DNA of 64,000 nt from Candidatus Binatia bacterium (GCA_036563615.1 DATCMB010000018.1:62001-126000); one strand, 5' to 3'; counted from the stretch's first letter, positions 7,644 through 16,711 are shown. Notes: generated from the sequence alone by a model not told the origin. Made by a program: numbers and translations.

Positions 7644-9656
7644 GTGGGTCGCTGGTCCACGTCGACGCCGAAGCCGTCGCTGCTCGCGCCGTTGCTCTTC
7701 GCCCTGGCGAGCGTTCTCACGGTCGCCGTCGCGGCGCACGGCCAGGAGGTCGCCCTCGACGAGGACGCGAGCCCGACCGACCTGACGGAGCTCACGCTCG
7801 AGGAGCTCATGGACATCGAGGTGACCTCGGTGTCCCGCAAGGCGGAGAAGCGCAGCGAGGCGGCTGCGGCCGTCTACGTCCTGACCGCCGAGGACATCCG
7901 CCGCGCCGGCGTGACCAACATCCCGGACGCGCTGCGGCTCGTGCCGGGCGTCCAGGTCGCGCAGATCACCTCGAACCAGTGGGCCGTCGGGATCCGCGGA
8001 TTCGCGAGCCGGCTCGCACGCTCGGTGCTGGTGCTGATCGACGGGCGGAGCGTCTACGACCCGCTGTTCGCTGGCACGTACTGGGAGGTGCAGGACACGC
8101 TGCTCGACGACGTCGAGCGCATCGAGGTGATCCGCGGTCCGGGCGGCGCCGTGTGGGGCGCGAACGCGGTCAACGGCGTGATCAACATCATCACCAAGAA
8201 CGCGCGCGACACGCAGGGCGCCTTCGTCACGGCGGGCGGCGGCAACTACGAGCGCGGCTTCGCCGGCGTCCGCTACGGCGACCGCCTGGGCGAGAATTTC
8301 TACTACCGCGGCTATGCGGAGTTTCTCGACCGCGCGCCCGGCTTCAATCCGACCGGCAACGACTTCGACGGCTGGTGGTTCGCGCAGCAGGGGTTCCGCA
8401 TCGACTGGCTCGTGTCGCCGAGCGACACGCTGCAGATCCAGGGCGACGCCTACCTCGGCGAGCTCGGCCAGCGCATCGGCATCTTCGAGCGCGAGCCGCC
8501 GTTCGCGCGCATCGCGGAGGAGGACGCCAAGGTCTCGGGCGCCAACCTGCTCGCGCGCTGGGGGCGGACGCTGAGCGCGACCTCCGAGCTCGCGCTGCAG
8601 GTGTACTACGACAACACGTACCGCCGAGAGCCGAACTTCGCCGAGACCCGCAACACCTTCGACGTCGACTTCCAGCACCGTCTCGCGCTGCCGTGGCGCC
8701 AGGATCTGCAGTGGGGAGTCGAGTACCGCTTGACGGTGGACGACACCGGCGCGGTGCCCGGCGTCGAGTTCGTCCCGAGGTCGCGCAGCGACAACCTGTT
8801 CAGCGCGTTCCTGCAGGACGAGATCGAGCTGTTCGAGGGTTTGCGCTTGACGGTGGGCTCGAAGTTCGAGCACAACGACTACAGCGGCTTCGAGGTCCAG
8901 CCCAACGTCCGGCTGCTGTGGATTCCCGACGCTCGACAGAACATCTGGGCAGCGATCTCGCGCGCGGTTCGCACGCCGTCGCGCGTCGAGCACGACCTCG
9001 TCCTTCTCTCCCCGAGCGGTGACGTGATCGGCGCGCTCGTCGGCGACCGCAGCTTCGATTCGGAGAAGGTGATCGCCTACGAGGTCGGCTACCGGGTGCA
9101 GGCGGCGCCGTCGGTGTTCGTCGGCGTTTCCGCCTTCATCAACGACTACGACGACCTGCTCACCTTCGACCTCGCGGCACCTTACGTCATCGACGACATG
9201 CCGCTGATCGTGCCGTTGATCTTCCGCAACGGCCTGCACGGCGAGGCCTACGGCGTCGAGGTGACCGCGGACGCCGAGCCGATCGAGCGCCTGCGCATCA
9301 GCGCCGCGTACTCCTACTTGATCCTCGACCTGCACGGCGATCCCGACCGCCTCGCCGACCAATTCCTCGTCGTGTTCACCGACGGCTCGAGCCCGGAGCA
9401 CCAGTTCAACGTCCGCTCGACCTGGATCGTGCCGGAGATCGGCGAGTTCGACGGCGTGCTGCGCTACGTCGACCGCCTTCCGGCGCAGAACGTCGACAGC
9501 TACGTCGGGCTCGACCTGCGCTTCTCGCGTCGGGTCGCGGACGGCCTCGAGCTGTCGCTCGTCGGACGCAACCTGGTCGACGCGCACCACCGAGAGTTCG
9601 CCGGCGGCACCGAGGTGGAGCGCAGCGGCTACCTGCAGGTGCGCGCGTGGTGGTGA
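7644..9656 (+). CDS. TonB-dependent outer-membrane receptor
   Basis: This is an outer-membrane gated barrel for uptake of an unknown ligand. A signal peptide ends near residue 33 (AAHGQ). A plug domain follows (about residues 60-180) with VYVLTAEDIRRAGVTNIPDALRLVPGV, RGF, VLVLIDGR and VERIEVIRGPGGAVWGANAVNGVINI. A 22-strand barrel region fills the rest and ends SGYLQVRAWW, with the expected aromatic C-terminus. The 670-residue length is normal. The start is GTG at 7644 with a weak ribosome site. The gene's last bases overlap the YfiR-like gene by 10 bp, and a hybrid kinase follows. I recall this receptor/YfiR/kinase order from other proteobacteria. It suggests the receptor feeds a sensory pathway as well as transport (inference). 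Confidence 0.92.
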   Translation: MGRWSTSTPKPSLLAPLLFALASVLTVAVAAHGQEVALDEDASPTDLTELTLEELMDIEVTSVSRKAEKRSEAAAAVYVLTAEDIRRAGVTNIPDALRLVPGVQVAQITSNQWAVGIRGFASRLARSVLVLIDGRSVYDPLFAGTYWEVQDTLLDDVERIEVIRGPGGAVWGANAVNGVINIITKNARDTQGAFVTAGGGNYERGFAGVRYGDRLGENFYYRGYAEFLDRAPGFNPTGNDFDGWWFAQQGFRIDWLVSPSDTLQIQGDAYLGELGQRIGIFEREPPFARIAEEDAKVSGANLLARWGRTLSATSELALQVYYDNTYRREPNFAETRNTFDVDFQHRLALPWRQDLQWGVEYRLTVDDTGAVPGVEFVPRSRSDNLFSAFLQDEIELFEGLRLTVGSKFEHNDYSGFEVQPNVRLLWIPDARQNIWAAISRAVRTPSRVEHDLVLLSPSGDVIGALVGDRSFDSEKVIAYEVGYRVQAAPSVFVGVSAFINDYDDLLTFDLAAPYVIDDMPLIVPLIFRNGLHGEAYGVEVTADAEPIERLRISAAYSYLILDLHGDPDRLADQFLVVFTDGSSPEHQFNVRSTWIVPEIGEFDGVLRYVDRLPAQNVDSYVGLDLRFSRRVADGLELSLVGRNLVDAHHREFAGGTEVERSGYLQVRAWW

Positions 9657-10234
9657 CGCGGTCCGACGGCAGTCGCGTCTCGCGCTGCGCGCGCTCGCTC
9701 GCGGCGCTGCTGCTGCTCTGCGCCATGCTCTTCCCCGGGCTCGGGCAGAGTGCGCAGCCGGCGCGCGAAGAGGACGTCAAGGCGGCGTTCCTCTACAACT
9801 TCGCGAAGTTCGTCGAGTGGCCGCACGACATGGTCGCGCAGCGCGGCTCGATCGACGTCTGCGTGCTCGGCGACGACCGGCTGCACGAGGCGCTCGAGCG
9901 CACCCTGCGCGGCAAGGTCGTGCGCGAGAAGCCGATCGGTCCAAGGCGTCTCGACTCCGCGGAGCAAAGTGGGAACTGCCACCTGCTCTTCGTCTCGAGC
10001 GACCACCTCCACGACATGCCGGTGATCGTCGACCTCGTCGAGCGCCACCACGTGCTGCTGGTCGGCGAGGGCGAGCACTTCCTCGACTACGGCGGCGCGA
10101 TCGCGTTTCGCGTCGAAAACAACCGCCTGCGCTTCGACGTCGACGACGACGCGGCCGCGCGCGCCGGGCTCAAGCTCAGCTCGCAGCTTCTCAAGGTCGC
10201 CCGTCACGTGACGCGCAAGGACGGAGGTCGCTGA
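9647..10234 (+). CDS. YfiR family periplasmic regulator
   Basis: This is a secreted protein of 195 residues related to YfiR, which in Pseudomonas represses the membrane diguanylate cyclase YfiN from the periplasm. A signal peptide ends near GQSAQ (about residues 14-36). The family opening EDVKAAFLYNFAKFVEWP is clear. The middle contains two Cys (VCVLG and GNCHLLFVSS), compatible with a redox-controlled fold, and the C-terminus has GAIAFRVENNRLRFDVD. The GTG start overlaps the TonB receptor by 10 bp and the stop is followed one base later by the kinase start, so all three are surely one operon. No YfiB (OmpA-like) partner is present here. I infer that the protein controls the downstream sensor kinase. 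Confidence 0.85.
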   Translation: MVVTRSDGSRVSRCARSLAALLLLCAMLFPGLGQSAQPAREEDVKAAFLYNFAKFVEWPHDMVAQRGSIDVCVLGDDRLHEALERTLRGKVVREKPIGPRRLDSAEQSGNCHLLFVSSDHLHDMPVIVDLVERHHVLLVGEGEHFLDYGGAIAFRVENNRLRFDVDDDAAARAGLKLSSQLLKVARHVTRKDGGR

Positions 10235-10235
10235 C

Positions 10236-12128
10236 GTGCGCTTCCGCGACCTGCCGATCCGCCGCAAGCTGCTGCTCTTCAACCTCGCGACCAGCGCCGT
10301 CGCACTCGCCCTCGTCTGCACGGCCTTCGTGGTCTACGAGGTCGACGGCTACCGCCGCGAGGTCCTGCAGCGGCTCGGAACCGAAGCGGATCTCGTCAGC
10401 TACAACATTGCGTCCGCGGTGCTGTTCGACGACGAGGAGGCGGCGAGCGCCACGCTCGGCGCCTTCCGTGCCGACCCGCTCGTGCTCGGCGCCGCGGTCT
10501 ACGACGAGAGCGGCGCGTCGATCGTGCGCTTCTCGGTGCCTGGCGTCGCGCCACCGGCGCTGGAAGAAAAGATGCGTCTCAAGACGGCCGGCCACGCGTT
10601 CACGGACGGGCGGCTCGTCGTCTACCGAGCGATCCAGGACGAGGGCCACCGGATCGGGACGCTGGTCGTGCTCGGCGACCTCAGCGAGATCAACCAGCGC
10701 CTGCTGTACTTCGTCGCGATCGCGGCCGCGGTGTTCGTCGGCGCGATCCTCGCGGCGCTCGCGATCTCGTGGCGCGCGCAGCGCGCGATCTCGCAGCCGA
10801 TCCTGCACCTCGTGCAGACGGCGCGCGTCGTCTCGGCGCAGCGCGACTACTCGGTGCGCGCGCGCGCCGAGAGCGAGGACGAGATCGGGCTCCTTATCCG
10901 CACGTTCAACGACATGCTCGCGCAGATCCAGCAGCGCGACGACGAGCTCGCCGCAGCGCGCGACCAGGCGGAGAGCGCCAACCGCGCGAAGGACGAGTTC
11001 CTCGCCGTGCTGTCGCACGAGCTGCGGACGCCGCTCACCCCGATCCTCGCCTGGAGCAGCCTGCTGCGTCAGGGACGGCTCGATCCGGCCGCGGTGCGGC
11101 GTGCGGTCGACATCATCGATCGCAACGCGCGCGTGCAGGCGCAGCTCATCAACGACCTGCTCGACGTGTCGCGGATCGTGTCGGGCAAGATGAAGCTCGA
11201 CGTGCGCCCGGTCGACCTCGGCGCCGTGGCGGAGGCGGCGGTCGAGGCGATCCGTCCGACGGCGGCGGCGAAGAGCGTCGAGGTCGTGACGTCGCTCGAT
11301 CCGACGGCGGCTCCGGTCGCCGGCGACGCCGCGCGCCTGCAGCAGATCCTCTCGAACCTGCTGTCGAACGCCGTCAAGTTCACGCCCGAGGGCGGCGTGG
11401 TGTCGATCGCGCTCGAGCAGGTCGGCGACCGGGTCGAGGTGGCCGTCACCGACACCGGCGAGGGGATCGATCGCGCCTTCCTGCCGCACGTCTTCGAGCG
11501 CTTCCGTCAGCAGGACGCGACCTCGACGCGCGCGCACGGTGGCCTCGGTCTGGGCCTGTCGATCGTGCGACACTTGACGGAGCTGCACGGCGGCAGCGTC
11601 GCGGTCGAGAGCGAGGGGCCGGGGCGCGGCTCGACCTTCCGCGTCTCCTTCCCGGTCGCGCAGCCGCGGCCGACGCGCGCGCTGCGCGCGGAAGGACCGG
11701 TGCGACGCGAGCGCACGCCGATCGTGTCGCCGGGGCTGCGCGTCCTGCTGGTCGACGACGACCCCGACACGCTCGAGACCGTCGGCACCGTGCTCTCGAC
11801 CGCGGGCGCCGAGGTGCGCACCGCGGCCTCGGCGGAGGAGGCGACGAGCGTGTTCGAGCGCTGGATCCCCGACGTGCTGGTCTCCGACATCGGCATGCCG
11901 GGCGAGGACGGCTACAGCCTGATCCGGCGCTTGCGCTCGCTGCCGCACGAGCGCGGCGGCGGCGTGCCGGCGGTCGCGCTCACCGCGTACGCGCGCAGCG
12001 AGGACCGCGCCAAGCTGCTCGCCGCGGGCTTCCAGACGCACCTCGCGAAGCCGGTCGAGCAGGACGAGCTGGTGGCGGTGATCAACCGTCTCGCGGGCGC
12101 GGCGGCCGAGCGCTCGCGCCAGGCCTGA
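10236..12128 (+). CDS. Hybrid sensor histidine kinase with periplasmic CHASE8-like sensor and C-terminal receiver
   Basis: This is an inner-membrane signalling kinase. Domains in order: transmembrane helix (about 13-34); periplasmic sensor of the CHASE8 type seen in YfiN (about 35-155); second transmembrane helix (157-179); HAMP (about 178-235); HisKA with phospho-acceptor His261 in VLSHELRTPL; HATPase_c with LSNLLSNAVKFTPEGG, DTGEGI and GLGLGLSIV; and a receiver with Asp551 in DVLVSDIGMPGEDG. The GTG start follows GGAGG. The sensor resembles YfiN, but the output is a phosphorelay and not a GGDEF cyclase. The YfiR signal therefore appears rerouted to a kinase here. No Hpt protein or DNA-binding regulator lies next to it, so the downstream partner is unknown. 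Confidence 0.9.
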   Translation: MRFRDLPIRRKLLLFNLATSAVALALVCTAFVVYEVDGYRREVLQRLGTEADLVSYNIASAVLFDDEEAASATLGAFRADPLVLGAAVYDESGASIVRFSVPGVAPPALEEKMRLKTAGHAFTDGRLVVYRAIQDEGHRIGTLVVLGDLSEINQRLLYFVAIAAAVFVGAILAALAISWRAQRAISQPILHLVQTARVVSAQRDYSVRARAESEDEIGLLIRTFNDMLAQIQQRDDELAAARDQAESANRAKDEFLAVLSHELRTPLTPILAWSSLLRQGRLDPAAVRRAVDIIDRNARVQAQLINDLLDVSRIVSGKMKLDVRPVDLGAVAEAAVEAIRPTAAAKSVEVVTSLDPTAAPVAGDAARLQQILSNLLSNAVKFTPEGGVVSIALEQVGDRVEVAVTDTGEGIDRAFLPHVFERFRQQDATSTRAHGGLGLGLSIVRHLTELHGGSVAVESEGPGRGSTFRVSFPVAQPRPTRALRAEGPVRRERTPIVSPGLRVLLVDDDPDTLETVGTVLSTAGAEVRTAASAEEATSVFERWIPDVLVSDIGMPGEDGYSLIRRLRSLPHERGGGVPAVALTAYARSEDRAKLLAAGFQTHLAKPVEQDELVAVINRLAGAAAERSRQA

Positions 12129-12176
12129 CGGGCGAGGCGAGCGTCGCGGACGCGTGCGTCGGCGCTCCGAGCCCGC

Positions 12177-12800
12177 TCAGCTCAGCAGCTCGCGCAGCTC
12201 CACCAGACGCGCGATCTTGCGCCGGCCCTCGGCGACGTCGCCCACCGCGACGAAGTCGATGCCCGCCGCGTCCGCTGCTTGACGGTCGCTCGGCGAGTCG
12301 CCGACGTAGAGCGCCTCGTCGCGCTCGACGCCGAAGTGCTCGAGGCAGCGCAGCAGCATGTCGGGTGCGGGCTTGGGTCGCGGCACGTCGTGCATGCCGA
12401 CCACGAGATCGAAGTGCGGCGTGAGCGCGAAGTGCTCGAGCAGGTGCGGGATCGTGCTGCCGCGGTTGGTCGCCATCGCAGTGCGCGCGCGCTCGCGCAG
12501 CCAGGCGAGGGTCTCGTAGAGCCCGTCGACCGGACGCATCAGGTGCAGGAAGGGCGTGTAGTCGAGCTGACGCGCGATCTCGCGCGCCTGCGCGTGGCGC
12601 TCCGGGTCGTGCGCGAACAGCCGCGCGATGAGCATCGGGCTGCCCATCCAGTGCGCGAGACGCTCGCCCTCCTCGTCGAGCGGCGGCATCCCCATGCGCT
12701 CGAGGATCGCGTTGTAGAAGGCGATGTTCGACGCCGACGAGTCGAACAGGACGCCGTCGCAGTCGAGGATGACGACCGACGGCGAGCGCGGTCTGCTCAT
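12177..12800 (-). CDS. HAD-family phosphatase, phosphoglycolate-phosphatase-like
   Basis: This is a 207-residue cytosolic hydrolase of the haloacid dehalogenase superfamily, subclass I with a helical cap. Motif 1 is ILDCDGVLFDS (nucleophile Asp in DCDG), motif 2 is the Thr in TAMATNRG, motif 3 the Lys in PRPKPAPD, and motif 4 YVGDSPSDRQAA. All four are intact. The substrate cannot be read from sequence; phosphoglycolate or a small sugar phosphate is usual. The ATG at 12800 overlaps the end of the glycerol kinase gene (ATGA), so the two are translationally coupled. That pairing makes glycerol 3-phosphate or a related triose phosphate a reasonable guess, as inference only. Confidence 0.85.
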   Translation of the reverse strand: MSRPRSPSVVILDCDGVLFDSSASNIAFYNAILERMGMPPLDEEGERLAHWMGSPMLIARLFAHDPERHAQAREIARQLDYTPFLHLMRPVDGLYETLAWLRERARTAMATNRGSTIPHLLEHFALTPHFDLVVGMHDVPRPKPAPDMLLRCLEHFGVERDEALYVGDSPSDRQAADAAGIDFVAVGDVAEGRRKIARLVELRELLS

Positions 12801-14251
12801 CCGGCTCCCGCCTCCCGCGCGAGGTTGACGAGCTTGCGCCAGCGCTCGAGGCGCGTCGCGCGCTCGTCCGCCGAGAGCCGCGGCTCGTAGACGCGCGCCA
12901 CCGCGAACCGTGCCGCGACGTCCTCGTCGCGCCACAGACCGACGGCGCGACCCGCGAGCAGCGCCGCGCCGAGCACCGCCGACTCGAGCACGGCCGGACG
13001 CTCGACCGGCACGCCGGTCGCGTCGGCGATCAGCTCGAGCAGCAGCCCGTTCGCCGCAGCACCGCCGTCGACCCGCAGCGACTTCGGCGGCTCGGGCGTG
13101 CTCTCGGTCAGCGCGGCGAATGTCTCGCCGCAGCGCCAGGCGACGCCTTCGAGGATGGCGCGCGCGAGGTGCGCGCGCGTCGACGCCCGCGACAGGCCGC
13201 CGATCATGCCGCGCGCGTTGGCGTCGAGGTGCGGCGTGCCGAGTCCCTGCAGCGCCGGGATCGCCCACACGCCCTCGCTCGACGCGACCGAGCGCGCGAG
13301 CGGCTCGAGCTCGTCGAGCGAGCTCACCAGCCCGAGGCCGTCGCGCAGCCACTGCGCCGCCGCGCCGGCGGTGATCGTGTTGCCCTCGAAGCAGAAGCTG
13401 CGCACGCCGTCGAGCGACCACAGCACGAGCGGATACGCCCCCGGTCCGGGCGCGGCGAGCGACGTCCCGGCGTTCAGATCCATCATGCCGGAGGTGCCGA
13501 GACTGAGCTTGACGCTACCCGGGGTCTGGCAGGCGAGGCCGTACATCGCGGCTTGCTGATCGCCCGCCAGCGCCGCGACCGGCACGACGGCGCCGAACAC
13601 GTCGCGCCGGGTCTCGCCGACGACGGCGCTCGTGTCGCAGAACTTCGGCAGCGCGTCGCGCTCGAGCCCGAACGCGGCGATCGCGTTGTCGTCGTAGCGT
13701 CCTTCGAGGAACTCGTAGAGCCCGCTCACCGACTGGTTCGAGTGGTCGCTGACGTGCGCGCTGCCGGTGAGCCAGTGCGCGAGCCAGCAGTCGATGGTGC
13801 CGAGCAGATAGCTGCCCGCCTTGCGCCCCGCGGCGTGGTTCTGGACGAGCCACTCGTACTTGCTCGCGGCGGTGTAGGGCGAGGCGAAGACGCCCTGGCG
13901 CATCAGCTGGTCGCAGCGCTCGCTCGTCCGCTGGTCCTGCCAGGCGACGACCGGACCCAGCGGCTCGCCGCCGGGCTCGAACAGCACCGCCGAGCCGCGC
14001 TGGTTGGTGATGCCGACCGCCGCGACGTCGCTCGGCTGGATGCCGGCCTCGCCGAGCGCGCGCGCGACGACCTCGCGCGTCGACGCCTGGATCTCGCGCG
14101 GGTCCTGCTCGACCCAGCCCGGCTGCGGGTAGCGCTGTCGGATCTCGCGGTAGGCGAGCCCGGCGATGCGACCGCCGGGATCGACGACCGCGGCCCGCAC
14201 CCCGGTCGTTCCCTCGTCGATGCCGAGCGTGAAGTGACCAGCGGAGGACAT
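12797..14251 (-). CDS. glpK: Glycerol kinase (FGGY family)
   Basis: This enzyme phosphorylates glycerol to sn-glycerol 3-phosphate with ATP. The sequence starts MSSAGHFTLGIDEGTTGVRA (phosphate-binding loop). It carries GITNQRGSAVLFEPGG and VAWQDQRT. ALAGDQQAAMYG and the ATP-site segment KLSLGTSGMMDLNAG are present. The C-terminal half has RVDGGAAANGLLLELIADATGVPVERP. Length is 484 residues against about 500 for E. coli GlpK. Some motifs differ from textbook GlpK (GTSGM in place of GTGCF), so another polyol or sugar kinase of the FGGY family remains possible. Start is ATG at 14251 with no strong ribosome site. It is upstream of and overlaps the HAD phosphatase, and is divergent from the peroxiredoxin gene. 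Confidence 0.82.
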   Translation of the reverse strand: MSSAGHFTLGIDEGTTGVRAAVVDPGGRIAGLAYREIRQRYPQPGWVEQDPREIQASTREVVARALGEAGIQPSDVAAVGITNQRGSAVLFEPGGEPLGPVVAWQDQRTSERCDQLMRQGVFASPYTAASKYEWLVQNHAAGRKAGSYLLGTIDCWLAHWLTGSAHVSDHSNQSVSGLYEFLEGRYDDNAIAAFGLERDALPKFCDTSAVVGETRRDVFGAVVPVAALAGDQQAAMYGLACQTPGSVKLSLGTSGMMDLNAGTSLAAPGPGAYPLVLWSLDGVRSFCFEGNTITAGAAAQWLRDGLGLVSSLDELEPLARSVASSEGVWAIPALQGLGTPHLDANARGMIGGLSRASTRAHLARAILEGVAWRCGETFAALTESTPEPPKSLRVDGGAAANGLLLELIADATGVPVERPAVLESAVLGAALLAGRAVGLWRDEDVAARFAVARVYEPRLSADERATRLERWRKLVNLAREAGAG

Positions 14252-14355
14252 CCCGCACACCGTGCAATGCGCACCCGCGGTTCGCAACTTCCTTTGTTGC
14301 ACGAAGCCGGTTGGCGCGTATGATCCCGCCCCGAACCGCAGCCGAGGGAGGACGC

Positions 14356-14832
14356 ATGCCGATCGAGGAAGGGAAGGCCGCACCCGCGTTCACGCTCAAG
14401 GACCAGGACGGGAACTCGGTTTCGCTCGCCCAGTTCAAGGGCAAGCAGAACGTGGTGCTCTACTTCTATCCGAAGGACGACACGCCCGGCTGCACCAAGG
14501 AGGCCTGCGGCTTCCGCGACTTCAACAAGGAGCTGACCAAGCTCGGCACGGCGGTGCTCGGCGTCAGCGCGGACAGCCCGGAGTCGCACAAGAAGTTCAT
14601 CGCCAAGTACAAGCTCAACTTCCCCTTGCTGTCCGACCCGGAGCGCAAGGTGATGACGCAGTACGGCGCCTACGGCGAGAAGATGATGTACGGCAAGAAG
14701 ACCGTCGGCGTCATTCGCTCGACGGTCCTGATCGGCAAGGACGGCAAGGTGAAGAAGCACTGGGCGAAGGTCGCGAACGCGGAGAAGCACCCGGAGCAGG
14801 TCCTCGCCGCGGTCAAGGCGCTGGAGGACTGA
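14356..14832 (+). CDS. bcp: Thioredoxin-dependent thiol peroxidase (BCP/PrxQ peroxiredoxin)
   Basis: This cytosolic peroxiredoxin reduces H2O2 and organic peroxides using thioredoxin. The motif YPKDDTPGCTKEACGFRD holds both cysteines: peroxidatic Cys46 and resolving Cys51, five apart, as in atypical two-Cys BCP. At 158 residues the length is normal. The ATG at 14356 follows GAGGGAGGA and gives the usual short N-terminus; an upstream in-frame ATG at 14311 is not needed. It ends one base before the acyl-CoA dehydrogenase start, so the two form an operon. The pairing makes sense if flavin-dependent acyl-CoA oxidation generates peroxide, which is inference. Confidence 0.92.
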   Translation: MPIEEGKAAPAFTLKDQDGNSVSLAQFKGKQNVVLYFYPKDDTPGCTKEACGFRDFNKELTKLGTAVLGVSADSPESHKKFIAKYKLNFPLLSDPERKVMTQYGAYGEKMMYGKKTVGVIRSTVLIGKDGKVKKHWAKVANAEKHPEQVLAAVKALED

Positions 14833-14833
14833 G

Positions 14834-16021
14834 ATGGCTCATCTCGAGGATTTCCGCCGTGAGGTGCGCGACTGGCTGAAGGCCAACGCGCCGAAGATCG
14901 CGTACGAGCCGGTCGCCTCGGTCGAAGACCTGTGCTGGGGCGGCAAGAAGACGACCTACCATCCCGAGGTCAAGCAATGGCTCGACGTCATGGCGAGCCG
15001 CGGCTGGACCGCGCCGACCTGGCCGAAGGAGTACGGCGGCGGCGGCCTCAACAAGGACGAGGCGCGCGTGCTCTCGCAGGAGATGGCGAGCCTCGGTCTG
15101 CGTCCGCCGCTGATCGGCTTCGGGCTGTCGATGATCGGACCGCTGCTGCTGCAGGAGGGCTCCGAGGAGCTCAAGCGCGAGCACCTGCCGCCGATCGTCC
15201 GCGGCGAGGTTCGCTGGTGTCAGGGCTACTCCGAGCCGGGCGCCGGCTCCGACCTCGCGAGCCTGCAAACGCGCGCGGTCGTCGACGGCGACGACTTCGT
15301 GCTCAACGGCCAGAAGGTCTGGACGTCGTACGCCGACAAGGCGGACTGGATGTTCATCCTGGTGCGCACGGATCCCGACGCGCCGAAGCACGAGGGCATC
15401 ACCTTCCTGCTGATGGACATGTCGACGCCGGGCGTGACCGTGCGGCCGATCCGGCTGATCAGCGGCGCGTCGCCGTTCTGCGAGACGTTCCTCACCGACG
15501 TGCGCGTGCCACGGCGCAACGTCGTCGGACGGGTCAACGGCGGCTGGGCGATGGCGAAGGCGCTGCTCGGCCACGAGCGCACGATGATCGCCGGCATGGG
15601 CACGGCGGATCGCACGACCAACGACTCGCTGCCCGACCACGCGCGCCGCTACCTCGGCGAGCGCGACGGCAAGATCGCCGATCCGGTGCTGCGCGACCGC
15701 GTGGCGCAGATCGAGGTCGACCGCATGTGCTTCGAGCTGACGCTGGCGCGCGCGCGCGACGGCGCCAAGGCGGGCCACAAGCCCGGCCCCGAGACGTCGA
15801 TCTTCAAGCTCTACGGCACGGAGCTCAACCAGCGCCGCCGCGAGCTGATGGTGCAGATCGCGGGGCCGCAGGGCCTCGGCTGGGAAGGCGACGGCTTCAG
15901 CGACGACGAGATCCGCGTGACGCGCGACTGGCTGCGCTCGCGCGGCAACTCGATCGAGGGCGGCACCTCCGAGATCCAGCTCAACATCATCGCCAAGCGC
16001 GTGCTGGGTCTGCCGGACTGA
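14834..16021 (+). CDS. Acyl-CoA dehydrogenase
   Basis: This is an FAD enzyme that introduces an alpha-beta double bond into an acyl-CoA. It has 395 residues with the three usual regions: a helical N-domain, a central beta domain with WCQGYSEPGAGSDLASLQT and the flavin segment GQKVWTSYADKADW, and a C-terminal helical domain ending RGNSIEGGTSEIQLNIIAKRVLGLP. The IEGGTSEIQ segment carries the flavin/adenine contacts and the Glu expected in this long-chain FadE-related branch. Substrate chain length cannot be told. The ATG follows the peroxiredoxin stop by one base. Codon use is typical of the window. Confidence 0.92.
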   Translation: MAHLEDFRREVRDWLKANAPKIAYEPVASVEDLCWGGKKTTYHPEVKQWLDVMASRGWTAPTWPKEYGGGGLNKDEARVLSQEMASLGLRPPLIGFGLSMIGPLLLQEGSEELKREHLPPIVRGEVRWCQGYSEPGAGSDLASLQTRAVVDGDDFVLNGQKVWTSYADKADWMFILVRTDPDAPKHEGITFLLMDMSTPGVTVRPIRLISGASPFCETFLTDVRVPRRNVVGRVNGGWAMAKALLGHERTMIAGMGTADRTTNDSLPDHARRYLGERDGKIADPVLRDRVAQIEVDRMCFELTLARARDGAKAGHKPGPETSIFKLYGTELNQRRRELMVQIAGPQGLGWEGDGFSDDEIRVTRDWLRSRGNSIEGGTSEIQLNIIAKRVLGLPD

Positions 16022-16138
16022 AGCGTTTCACGAGCGCGCGCTGCGGCGGAAGGACGGAAGCGCCGCAGCGCGCGCCGCGGTGCTCGTGAGCGCGCGCCAC
16101 GACGCTCGAGGCCGCGCTCGGTCTGCGCCACCGCGCGC

Positions 16139-16624
16139 TCAGCAGAGCCGGCGCTCGAGGAACCACGTGCGCCGCACGCCCGCGCCGAGGTCGGCGTCGG
16201 TGAAGCCGAGGCTGCGGTAGAGCGCCTGCGCCGCGAGATTGTCCTCGAGCACCTCGAGCGTCAGCTTGACGCAGCCGAGCTCGCGCGCCCGTCGCTCGAC
16301 GTGCTCGAGCAGCCCGCGCGCGACGCCGCGCCTGCGGTGCTGCGGCACGACCGCGAGGTCGTGCACGTTGAGCAGCGGACGTGCGGCGAAGGTCGAGAAG
16401 CCGACGAAGCACACCGCGACGCCGACCGGCTCCTCGCCGGCGAGGGCGAGGAACACGATGCAGCTCGGGTGCGCGCGCAACCCGGGGATCAGACGATCGA
16501 GGACGTCTTCCGGTAAGGGCGCGCCCATGCCCATCGGGTCGCGCGCGTAGGCGTCGATCAGGTCGCGGACCGCGATCCGGTGCCGCGGATCATCGAGGTC
16601 GGCTTCGACGTAGGTGTAGGTCAC
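16139..16624 (-). CDS. GNAT family N-acetyltransferase
   Basis: This is a 161-residue acetyl-CoA-dependent acetyltransferase of the GNAT fold. The acetyl-CoA loop is clear at VVPQHRRRGVARGLLEHVERRA, preceded by LLNVHDLAV and followed by LTLEVLEDNLAAQALYRSLGF, which are motifs A and B in order. The acceptor cannot be predicted. The GTG at 16624 has GAGG seven bases upstream. The frame stays open far upstream, but that extension has the arginine-rich look of a non-coding frame. It is divergent from the TetR regulator at 16712; the palindrome in the gap could also affect this gene. Confidence 0.85.
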   Translation of the reverse strand: MTYTYVEADLDDPRHRIAVRDLIDAYARDPMGMGAPLPEDVLDRLIPGLRAHPSCIVFLALAGEEPVGVAVCFVGFSTFAARPLLNVHDLAVVPQHRRRGVARGLLEHVERRARELGCVKLTLEVLEDNLAAQALYRSLGFTDADLGAGVRRTWFLERRLC

Positions 16625-16685
16625 GCGGCGCCTCGTAACATGACGGCGGCGCGTTCTTGAGACCCTCGGCCCGTTGACTTGCCCA

Positions 16686-16708
16686 AACAGGTGTTTCAAA
16701 CACCTGTT
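16686..16708. promoter_or_regulatory. Perfect 11-bp inverted repeat, likely operator of the TetR regulator
   Basis: Arms AACAGGTGTTT (16686-16696) and AAACACCTGTT (16698-16708) are exact reverse complements around one central C. The element ends three bases before the preferred GTG start of the TetR gene. A TTGACT at 16674-16679 could serve as a -35 box, placing the operator over the -10 region. Length and symmetry match TetR-family operators. Autoregulation and control of the export operon are inferred. Confidence 0.8.
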
Positions 16709-16711
16709 TTC

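Noticed and set aside
7548..9590. A 680-residue minus-strand open frame opposite the TonB receptor
   Set aside because: It mirrors the receptor codons, has Val-Asp-Glu-Arg-rich composition and no recognisable domain.
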